10,278 nucleotides of DNA from CAYOBW01 sp964402115. Lineage in GTDB: Bacteria > Verrucomicrobiota > Kiritimatiellia > UBA8416 > CAYOBW01. Every line of letters starts with the position of its first letter. Position 1 is the stretch's first letter. The translations under genes were made by a program, and so were the position numbers. The stretch is taken from NCBI GenBank assembly GCA_964402115.1, contig CAYOBW010000262.1, forward strand, positions 1 through 10,278. Reading direction: 5' to 3'. Of this stretch, positions 4,904 through 10,278 are shown piece after piece. The notes under the pieces were generated by a model, which saw nothing but the letters and a program-made list of their open reading frames with translations, did not search any database and was not told the origin of the DNA.

Positions 4904-6561
4904 GTGGCACCCCCCTGCCCCGCCGCAACGCGCTCCGCGTGGCGCCAGGCCAGCGCACCCGTCGGGCAGGCCTCGACGCAGGCCGCCGCCGACTGGGTAA
5001 GCGCCTCCGCCAGCGTGGCGCCCAGCGGGGGCGCAACCGCCACCCCGAAACCGCGGCCGTGAAAGGCCAGGCCCACGGGCTCCCCCATCTCGGCGGAGAG
5101 GCGGACGCACAGCCCGCACAGCACGCACTTCCCCGGTTCGTAGACCAGCTCGGGGTGCCCGTTGTCGATGGCGCAGCGCCGCCGCTCCACGCCGGGCGCG
5201 GGCGACACCGCCGCCCCGTAGGCGTCGGCGTATGCACGCAGTTTGCAGGTGTCCGCTTTCCGGCAGTCGCAATGCAGGCACCGCCCGCTTTCGCCCGCCG
5301 CCACGTCGGGCGCCAGCCCGCCATCGGCCGCCGCGGGGGCGCCGCGCGCCCCCGCCGCGCCCTGCCGCGCCCAGGTCGCCAGTTCGGCTTCGCCCAGGCC
5401 CTGCAGGCGGGAATCGAAGCGCCGCGGCAAACCGGTCACCGGCCGCCCGGCGAGATACTGGTCGACGGAAGCCGCCAGCGCGCGCCCGTGCCCGACGGAA
5501 CGGACGGCCAGCTTCACGGCCCGCACCAGGTCGCCGCCGGCGAAGACGCCGGCCAGCGCGGTGGCATGCGTGTGCGGATCGACCTTCACGCCCGCCGCGG
5601 TGATGGCCAGGCCGCTCTCCGCCCAGGTCGCGGGCTCGATCTTGCCCGTCGCCAGCACGACGGCATCGAACTGCGCCCGCAGGTCAGCCAGGGCGATCTC
5701 CACGCCCAGCGCTTTCTGCAGGCTGAACTGCGCGCCCAGCCGGCGGATGATGTCGATCTCGGCGTCGAGCACGCGGCGCGGCAGCCGCGCCTCCTCCACG
5801 CCGTCGCGTAAACGGCCGCCCGGCGCGTCGCCACGATCGAACAGGGTGCAGGCATGCCCGCGCTGCAGCAGGTAGTAGGCGGACGACAGGCCGGCCGGCC
5901 CCGCGCCGACGATGGCCACGCGGCGCCGGCTGGACGGGGCCACGGGGGGCAGCCAAGGGACCGGGCGCGCCAGGTCCACGTCAGCCACGTAGCGCTTGAG
6001 CAGGCAGATGCTGACCGGTTCGTCCACCTGTCCCCGCCGGCAGCCGCGCTCGCACGGCGCGGGGCAGATGCGCCCCAGCACGGCGGGCAGGGCCAGCGTC
6101 TCCTTCACCGTCGCCAGCGCGGCCGCCAGCTCGCCGGCGCGGATCTGCCGCAGCATGCGAGGGATATCCATGTGCCCGGGGCAGATCCGGCCGCAGGGCG
6201 CCTCGCAATCGCCAGCGTGCTCGCTCAGGAGCAGCTCCAGGGCCTGGCGCCGGGCCGCGCGCACGGTCTCGCTGCCGGACTCCAGTTCCATCCCCTCCTC
6301 CGCGCGCGCCGAACAGGACGGCAGCAGACGGCCGGTACGCACATCCCGCACGAGGCAGACCAGGCAGGCGGTGTGGGGCGCGCCGCCGGGCCGGTGGCAG
6401 AGCGTGGGGATGTCGATCCCCAGGCGCCGGGCCGCATCCAGCACCGTGGCCCCCGGCTCCACCTCCGTCGCGCGCCCGTCAATCGTGATCAGGGCGCGCG
6501 AAGCCACCGCCGCCCGCCGCACGGGCGCCGCATCGAGCCAGGCCATTCCATCCGAGCGCAT
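4900..6561 (-). CDS. Multi-Fe-S FAD oxidoreductase, NuoG-like and GltD-like fusion without an NAD(P)H domain
   Basis: A 553-residue cytoplasmic redox protein. Domains in order: a plant-type [2Fe-2S] ferredoxin (about 22-95) with C55-x10-C66-x2-C69-x13-C83 as in NuoG/HydA; an H115-x3-C119 segment running into a GltD-type Fe-S helical domain with C119, C123, C127 and C166, C170, C174 (L-G-R-I-C-P-A-P-C-E); an FAD Rossmann fold G-A-G-P-A-G (219-224), A-T-G (304-306) and G-V-F-A-G-G-D (338-344); a four-Cys knot C428, C431, C433, C439; and a NuoG-like ferredoxin end with C479, C482, C485 and C-V-E-A-C-P-T-G-A-L (528-537). Two oddities: no second Rossmann domain lies between the A-T-G strand and G-G-D, where GltD binds NADPH; and Ser489, Thr522 and Ala525 replace ligands of one cluster. 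It probably shuttles electrons with an unidentified partner. ATG at 6561 has GGAAAGG upstream and lies 2 nt after the MscS stop. Confidence 0.85.
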   Translation of the reverse strand: MRSDGMAWLDAAPVRRAAVASRALITIDGRATEVEPGATVLDAARRLGIDIPTLCHRPGGAPHTACLVCLVRDVRTGRLLPSCSARAEEGMELESGSETVRAARRQALELLLSEHAGDCEAPCGRICPGHMDIPRMLRQIRAGELAAALATVKETLALPAVLGRICPAPCERGCRRGQVDEPVSICLLKRYVADVDLARPVPWLPPVAPSSRRRVAIVGAGPAGLSSAYYLLQRGHACTLFDRGDAPGGRLRDGVEEARLPRRVLDAEIDIIRRLGAQFSLQKALGVEIALADLRAQFDAVVLATGKIEPATWAESGLAITAAGVKVDPHTHATALAGVFAGGDLVRAVKLAVRSVGHGRALAASVDQYLAGRPVTGLPRRFDSRLQGLGEAELATWARQGAAGARGAPAAADGGLAPDVAAGESGRCLHCDCRKADTCKLRAYADAYGAAVSPAPGVERRRCAIDNGHPELVYEPGKCVLCGLCVRLSAEMGEPVGLAFHGRGFGVAVAPPLGATLAEALTQSAAACVEACPTGALAWRHAERVAAGQGGAT

Positions 6562-6563
6562 GT

Positions 6564-8510
6564 CTAAACCTTTCCGCCCTGCACGACCACCGGCAGGCCC
6601 TTGCCCTCGGGCGTGGGGATCACGCGCTCCGTCGGGTAGGCGAACTGCAGCCGCGGGTCCTTCGCGAATTCGAGCAGGATGCGCTCCATGATGCGAGTGC
6701 GCGTCGAGCTGTTGTGCCGGTAGTGCGTGACGTAGAACAGGCTGAAGGTCACGCCGCTGACGTCAATCACGGTGTGCAGGCGCGGCTCGCGCATCCCCCA
6801 GGCCGCGCCATACTTCCGCTCCATCTGCGCGTGCCCCTGCTCGGCCGCCGCGAACAGCGCGGCCGTCTCCTCCGTCAGGGCGCGCAGCAGCACGGCGCGC
6901 GCCTCCAGCGCGGGCGTCTCGTACGTCACCGTGATGTCGAGCTTGCCCCAGATGTAGGGGTGCACGTGCGAGTAATTGAGCAGGGGTTCCTTGAAGATGA
7001 AGCTGTTCGGGATGACCAATATGCGGCCCGTGGGCTCGTCGATGCCGAGCCAGTTGTTCAGCTCGACCAGCGTCGTGCGCAACATCTGGACGTCCACGAC
7101 ATCGCCCCGCCGCCCCCCGATCTCCACGCGGTCACCGACACGCACCTTGCGGCTGGCCACGATGACGAACCAGCCGGCGAAGGAGGAGCACAGATCCTGC
7201 AGGGCAATGACCACGGCGGCCCCGACAATGCCCATGACGGTGGCGATCGCCTTGAGGTCCTCCAGGAAGAAGACCACCAGCAGGAACACGACCGCCAGGG
7301 CCAGGGCATAGCCCCCCAGCCGCCGCGCCACGAACAGCCCCTCGGCCTTGCAGCAGAGCGGCATCAGCCACCGGCTGATGGCCCCGTAAAGCAGGATCAG
7401 CCCGAGGACGGCGCCCAGCGGCACGAGCACCAGCCCGCGGTAGCGTCGCTGCATGTCGGCGGCCAGCGCGCGCCGGAACACTACCTCCGCGTCGATCAGT
7501 TCGCCGGCCTGCTGGGTGAGCGTCGCCAGCGCCTCGGCGGCCGCCCCCTGTTGCTGCAGCCAGCCCAGACGATCTTTGAGCAGGACTTGCTCCTCGCGCG
7601 CCGCCGCCAGTTCCCGCTTCACGGCGCTCTGCTGCTCGCTGCCGCCAAACAGCCGGTTGAGCATGCCGCCCACGCCACCGCCCTCGGCGCGCCTGTTGTC
7701 CTTACGCTCGAGGTTCGCCCGCTCCTCCAGCACCTTGACCTCGGCGTCCAGGTTCTGCAAACGCTCTTCGGCCAGGGACTGCGTCAAGAGCACGGTCTCG
7801 ACCTGCGCGTCGTACTGTTCCTGCAAGGTCCGCCACTCGACGCGCGTTTGTTCCGCCTGGCCGAGCGACTGGCGCACCAACAGGATCTGGCGCACGGTCG
7901 GCCGGGGCCGACGGGTGGCCTCCTCGCGCAGCGCCTCGATCCGCTGCAGGTCGTCGGCCAGCCGCAGGGTAAGCTGGGCCGCGTCGCGCTCGAGCAGCCT
8001 GGCCTGCAGCTCCGCGTCGGCATTTGCCACGCGCCCGTGCGCCCGCGCCACCTCGGCCGGGGTCGCCGCCGGCGCCAGCGCATCCCGTTCGCGGGCATAC
8101 AGCGCCCGCCGCGCCTTGATCTGGCGCAGCGCCACGTTGTGGCCCTGCAAGGCGGTCTGCGCGGTGGGAGCATCGAGCGTCAGCGCCGTGAGCGCGCGCC
8201 GGAGCAGGGCATCCGGCGTGGAAGCCTGAGCCCCGCCAGCCTCGCGCTCGCGCTGCTCGATCTCGGCGAGCCGCTCCACGTTCTCGAGCGACTTCCGGGT
8301 CAGCTCGACGCGCTGCTGCCACTCGGCGCGTTCCGCATCGTTCGTCGTGTTGGCCAGCACTTTCTCGGTCGTGGCCAGCTCCTGTTGCGCGCGCTGCACG
8401 CGGGCATCCCCGGCTGCCGACGCCGACGACGGCGCAGCCCCCCTCGCACACACCGCGGTCAGCCCCAGCAGCAAGCCCGCCAAGCGCACCGTTACCGAAG
8501 CATCACGCAT
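6564..8510 (-). CDS. MscS-family mechanosensitive channel with long periplasmic coiled-coil domain
   Basis: The 648-residue product has a signal peptide (residues 1 to about 25, R-L-A-G-L-L-L-G-L-T-A-V ending A-R-G-A-A) and then about 320 residues rich in Gln, Glu, Arg, Leu and Ala that read as periplasmic coiled coil. Three membrane segments follow: about 358-380, 400-418 and the pore-lining TM3 at 422-452 (G-I-V-G-A-A-V-V-I-A-L-Q-D). The MscS beta-domain comes next, with K-V-R-V-G-D-R-V-E-I-G (455-465), V-I-P-N-S (499-503) and N-Y-S (512-514), then the alpha/beta vestibule. Such channels release solutes when membrane tension rises. The size and large N-terminal part recall MscK/YbdG-like rather than minimal MscS proteins. 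ATG at 8510 sits behind a perfect AGGAGG; a longer frame back to 8579 lacks that support. It overlaps the HAD gene's end by 8 bases. Confidence 0.92.
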   Translation of the reverse strand: MRDASVTVRLAGLLLGLTAVCARGAAPSSASAAGDARVQRAQQELATTEKVLANTTNDAERAEWQQRVELTRKSLENVERLAEIEQREREAGGAQASTPDALLRRALTALTLDAPTAQTALQGHNVALRQIKARRALYARERDALAPAATPAEVARAHGRVANADAELQARLLERDAAQLTLRLADDLQRIEALREEATRRPRPTVRQILLVRQSLGQAEQTRVEWRTLQEQYDAQVETVLLTQSLAEERLQNLDAEVKVLEERANLERKDNRRAEGGGVGGMLNRLFGGSEQQSAVKRELAAAREEQVLLKDRLGWLQQQGAAAEALATLTQQAGELIDAEVVFRRALAADMQRRYRGLVLVPLGAVLGLILLYGAISRWLMPLCCKAEGLFVARRLGGYALALAVVFLLVVFFLEDLKAIATVMGIVGAAVVIALQDLCSSFAGWFVIVASRKVRVGDRVEIGGRRGDVVDVQMLRTTLVELNNWLGIDEPTGRILVIPNSFIFKEPLLNYSHVHPYIWGKLDITVTYETPALEARAVLLRALTEETAALFAAAEQGHAQMERKYGAAWGMREPRLHTVIDVSGVTFSLFYVTHYRHNSSTRTRIMERILLEFAKDPRLQFAYPTERVIPTPEGKGLPVVVQGGKV

Positions 8511-9444
8511 GACTCCCTCCTCCATCTTCCCCGCGCGCCGCGCTGCCGCGCAGCCGCAAATCGAGCTGCCCCTGCACAATCATCTTGCGCCCCGACGGCA
8601 GCTCCGGGTCCGAGGTGTCGTACACGACAAACTTGACGCCGGGGAACTCGCGCCCCAGCTCTTCCCGGATGTACTTCTCCGCCGCGCCCACGTTCTGGAT
8701 GTCGTCGTCCGAGAACCCGATGCTGACGGGCTTGCGCAGCCCGGTCCGGTGCACGATGGCGATGACGTGCCGCACGAAGTCGCGGATCGCCAGCTGCTTG
8801 GACTTCTCCTGCGACTCCGCGCCGGGATCCTGCAGCCGCATGAACGCGCGAAAGTCGGGCGACGTGATCGCGTGGTACCGGTTCAGTCCCAGGTAGTTCT
8901 CGATCACCGCCTGGTCGCTCAGCTCGGCGTGCCCCGGCTCGAAACAGGCCAGGTAGCCGCGCAGGTTGCGGAGCATCTCCGCCCGCTCGGCGGGCGCGAG
9001 CACGGTCTCGATGAACAACTGCACGCCGGCCTTGACCGTTGCCGCGCTATGCCCGCGCGCCGTGACAATGGCGAACAGCCGCCCCTCCACCAGCGCCTGC
9101 CGGAAGCGGTTGAAGCTCGGCGCGGGTTTCTGCTCGCCCCTGACGATCGGCTCCAGCGCGCGGCGGGTGTCGTCCAGGAACTGGGAGCGCCCCTGCGGAT
9201 CGAGATCGCGAAACTCGACGAAGGCGCGCTCCCAGTCGCCCCCCGGCGGCCGGTAGCGCGCCGTGTCCTGCCGGATGCGCGCGAACTGCGACGTCGAAAT
9301 CGCGCAGGGCGCCCACGTCCCATCGGCCTTGCGCTCATCAAGGTGGATGCGGGTCGGCATGTGCAGGATGTTGTTGTCCCAATCGAAGATGTAGTACTTC
9401 AGATCGCGCTCAGCCACGTTGTAGTTGACATCCGCGTTTGCCAT
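8503..9444 (-). CDS. HAD-superfamily phosphatase-like protein
   Basis: The 313-residue cytoplasmic product carries HAD hallmarks. Motif I is Y-Y-I-F-D21-W-D23-N-N, with the Asp nucleophile and the acid/base Asp. Motif II is F-A-I-V-T128-A-R-G, with the phosphate-binding Thr. Motif IV is S-I-G-F-S-D246-D247-D248, which would hold magnesium. Motif III lysine is likely K214 or K216. Between motif I and II lies a long insert (about 30-120), probably a cap-like region, and a second helical stretch (140-225) precedes motif IV. This larger architecture is unlike the compact sugar-phosphate HADs, so the substrate cannot be predicted. ATG at 9444 has GGGAG upstream. It is the first gene of the operon with MscS, the Fe-S flavoprotein and the propeller protein, and its stop overlaps the MscS start, implying coupled translation. 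Confidence 0.8.
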   Translation of the reverse strand: MANADVNYNVAERDLKYYIFDWDNNILHMPTRIHLDERKADGTWAPCAISTSQFARIRQDTARYRPPGGDWERAFVEFRDLDPQGRSQFLDDTRRALEPIVRGEQKPAPSFNRFRQALVEGRLFAIVTARGHSAATVKAGVQLFIETVLAPAERAEMLRNLRGYLACFEPGHAELSDQAVIENYLGLNRYHAITSPDFRAFMRLQDPGAESQEKSKQLAIRDFVRHVIAIVHRTGLRKPVSIGFSDDDIQNVGAAEKYIREELGREFPGVKFVVYDTSDPELPSGRKMIVQGQLDLRLRGSAARGEDGGGSHA

Positions 9445-9499
9445 GACGCTCCCGACACCGACAGCCCCATGGGGGCTTTGCCCACAACCCTTACCCCGT

Positions 9500-9520
9500 C
9501 CCTCTCCCTGTGGGAGAGGG
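9500..9520. repeat. Perfect 9-bp stem-loop of the CCCTCTCCC...GGGAGAGGG type
   Basis: CCCTCTCCC (9500-9508) pairs perfectly with GGGAGAGGG (9512-9520) around a 3-base loop. With its flanks (ACCCCGT on the left, GCGTC on the right) it matches a short dispersed repeat I recognise from intergenic regions of several bacterial groups. It lies 56-76 bp upstream of the HAD gene, possibly within the operon leader, and a smaller hairpin AGCCCC-ATG-GGGGCT (9463-9477) lies closer still. Effect on expression unknown. Confidence 0.55.
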
Positions 9521-9651
9521 CGTCAATATCTTGTTCTTCTTTCGCCGTTCCCGGCGGTTGAGGCACTACGGCACCTGCCGGATCCGCACCACACTGTGCG
9601 AGTCCCGGCCGCCGCTTCCCTGCCGTTCGGCATGACTGTCGCGTGAAGTTA

Positions 9652-9713
9652 GCGGCGGAGGGGTTTGAAGGCAAGGCGATTCCGGGGCATGTCCGGGGCG
9701 CGCGGTCCGCCGC
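9652..9713. repeat. 8-bp inverted repeat with 46-bp spacer
   Basis: GCGGCGGA (9652-9659) is the exact reverse complement of TCCGCCGC (9706-9713). The left arm is followed by GGGG and the right arm, two bases on, by CCCC. The spacer holds the direct repeat TCCGGGGC twice, 11 bp apart. No transposase lies between the arms, so it may be a decayed mobile-element end or a chance dyad in GC-rich DNA. Confidence 0.3.
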
Positions 9714-9734
9714 AACCCCGCTCGAAAGCGAAGA

Positions 9735-9758
9735 CCACGCCCTGGCGGGCGCGGCTAC
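9735..9758 (-). repeat. REP-like element A: GTAG plus 8-bp stem-loop
   Basis: Read on the minus strand, GTAG (9755-9758) is followed directly by an 8-bp stem (one G-T wobble) closed by the loop GCCA. It faces element B head to head, 29 bp apart. Its hairpin is repeated exactly at 451-470. Confidence 0.65.
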
Positions 9759-9787
9759 GAGGGACGTCGGCAGTCCCCCGTCAGCCC

Positions 9788-9811
9788 GTAGCCGCGGGCG
9801 CCAGCCCGTGG
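9788..9811 (+). repeat. REP-like element B: GTAG plus 8-bp stem-loop
   Basis: GTAG (9788-9791) is followed by arms 9792-9799 and 9804-9811 around loop GCCA. Compared with element A, stem positions 6 and 7 change from C-G to G-C in both arms, so pairing is kept, and the G-T wobble sits at the same position. This covariation supports a selected hairpin. Confidence 0.65.
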
Positions 9812-9909
9812 ATGCCACCTGGCTGACTGATGGAAGGCGGACTCGAATTGCGAAAACGCCCATCCGCCGCGTTACCGCGGCAGCTACCGCAAGCTCTCTC
9901 CCGCTCCTC

Positions 9910-9933
9910 GTAGCCCCCGCGGTGACGCGGGGG
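9910..9933 (+). repeat. REP-like element C: GTAG plus perfect 8-bp stem-loop
   Basis: GTAG (9910-9913) is followed by CCCCCGCG (9914-9921), loop GTGA and CGCGGGGG (9926-9933), all eight pairs Watson-Crick, then ACGG. Same layout and stem length as A and B but with a different loop. Confidence 0.65.
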
Positions 9934-10000
9934 ACGGTCGCTTGCCGATGCCGTCCGCCGTCTCACGGGGAGCGAAGGGCGAATTGCGCGTTCCTCCCCC

Positions 10001-10024
10001 GTAGCCCCCGACGTGAGGAGGGGG
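10001..10024 (+). repeat. REP-like element D: GTAG plus partly decayed stem-loop
   Basis: GTAG (10001-10004) is followed by a stem with five C-G pairs, two mismatches and a closing C-G pair around loop GTGA, then ACGG as in element C. It is a diverged sister of C. Confidence 0.6.
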
Positions 10025-10199
10025 ACGGGGATCGCACAGCGGCCGGTCCGTCACCGCGGCAGCTAAGGCAGAATCATTGCCTGGTGTGTCAGGCTCGCGG
10101 TGTTCGTTCCACCAGAAAGCCCAAATGCTTCTGCTGACAATGGTTCTGTCTCACCTGCGCATCGCACGGGGGACGAGGTGCTTGAAGAGGTCGTCCTAT

Positions 10200-10226
10200 C
10201 CAGGGAGACGCGCACGCGCCGCCTGG
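10200..10226. repeat. Weak hairpin near the right edge
   Basis: CCAGG (10200-10204) pairs with CCTGG (10222-10226), and an inner CGCG/CGCG pairing is possible. On the plus strand it is followed by GTGTGATTTGATTTT, a poor T-tract, so a terminator function is only conceivable. Confidence 0.2.
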
Positions 10227-10278
10227 GTGTGATTTGATTTTGTAACAGGGATTTCGAGAAAAAGACAAAAAGGGCTTG

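Larger units (their letters stand above)
9871..10070 (+). repeat. Pair of near-identical 21-bp direct repeats flanking elements C and D
   Basis: GTTACCGCGGCAGCTACCGCA-type sequence at 9871-9891 recurs at 10050-10070 with three mismatches. A shorter shared word, CGAATTGCG, occurs near 9844 and 9970. The stretch looks like partly duplicated, rearranged repeat modules rather than unique sequence. Confidence 0.4.
9445..10278. other. Repeat-rich non-coding region upstream of the HAD-MscS operon
   Basis: I find no gene in these 834 bp. They hold the 9500 stem-loop, four GTAG-headed hairpins (9735-10024), an inverted repeat at 9652-9713, a TCCGGGGC direct repeat (9681-9688 and 9692-9699), a near-identical pair of 21-mers (9871 and 10050), and a hairpin near the right end. 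The operon's promoter must lie here or in the leader, but I see no convincing -35/-10 or sigma-54 site. The last 60 bases turn AT-richer (TGATTTGATTTTGT, GAAAAAGACAAAAAG), which may mark the control region or end of a gene beyond the edge. Confidence 0.6.

Noticed and set aside
3728..5062. 444-residue plus-strand open frame opposite the propeller gene
   Set aside because: Its repeats mirror the beta-propeller repeats on the opposite strand; there is no ribosome-binding site and no recognisable fold.
8511..8579. Longer N-terminus for the MscS protein
   Set aside because: The 8510 ATG has a perfect AGGAGG site and starts a clear signal peptide; the extension would bury that signal and overlap the HAD gene further.
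6714..8636. 640-residue plus-strand open frame opposite the MscS gene
   Set aside because: His/Gln/Arg-rich antisense shadow of a well-supported channel gene.
9566..9620. Possible C-terminal relic on the minus strand, D-S-H-S-V-V-R-I-R-Q-V-P followed by TAG
   Set aside because: The end looks protein-like, but upstream residues in the frame carry no recognisable domain, so I could not separate it from chance.
9399..9863. 154-residue minus-strand ORF extending upstream of the HAD gene
   Set aside because: It runs through a hairpin repeat and REP-like sequence, is out of frame with the HAD gene and shows no domain character.
9735..10024. CRISPR array
   Set aside because: The repeats are hairpins in mixed orientation with unequal gaps and no uniform spacers, and no cas genes are nearby.
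9643..10137. 164-residue plus-strand ORF over the right-hand repeats
   Set aside because: It spans all four GTAG hairpins; its residues come from repeated GC-rich DNA.

Overview
The window is GC-rich bacterial DNA. The GC bias is strong enough to open long antisense ORFs across every real gene. The gene content suggests a free-living Gram-negative of the PVC type (Planctomycetota, Verrucomicrobiota, Kiritimatiellota or Lentisphaerota): an exported PQQ-like propeller protein whose mature part begins A-D-W-P-x-F-R-G, a stray discoidin-domain remnant, and hairpin repeats between genes. This placement is inference only; no rRNA or other marker gene is present.

Layout. (1) 1-161: the 3' end of a plus-strand gene, perhaps a sugar-nucleotidyltransferase. 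(2) 162-574: non-coding, with a truncated discoidin fragment, a degenerate hairpin repeat and a strong terminator for the next unit. (3) 575-2305, minus strand: a two-gene nitrogen operon, ammonium transporter (amt) then PII regulator (glnK-like), with a near-consensus sigma-54 promoter upstream of amt at 2364-2379. (4) 2306-2657: a locally AT-richer divergent intergenic region with several dyads. (5) 2658-3605, plus strand: a predicted NodB-like barrel protein of unknown substrate. (6) 3761-9444, minus strand: a compact four-gene operon in the order HAD-like phosphatase, MscS-type channel, Fe-S flavoprotein, exported beta-propeller protein. Its junctions are an 8-nt overlap, a 2-nt gap and a 4-nt GTGA overlap. 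(7) 9445-10278: non-coding and repeat-rich, with a perfect 9-bp stem-loop and at least four hairpins preceded by GTAG, the arrangement of REP elements.

The amt-PII unit is a classical nitrogen-sensing pair: PII docks on the cytoplasmic C-terminal tail of the transporter and blocks it when nitrogen is plentiful. The sigma-54 promoter fits NtrC-like activation under nitrogen limitation. This PII lacks the T-loop tyrosine that is uridylylated in enterobacteria. The four-gene operon is the least explained part. Its redox protein has GltD/NuoG-like Fe-S and FAD modules but no NAD(P)H-binding domain and a selectively lost ferredoxin cluster, and it is co-translated with a mechanosensitive channel and an exported propeller. 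I found no CRISPR array, tRNA, rRNA, complete transposase or defence system.
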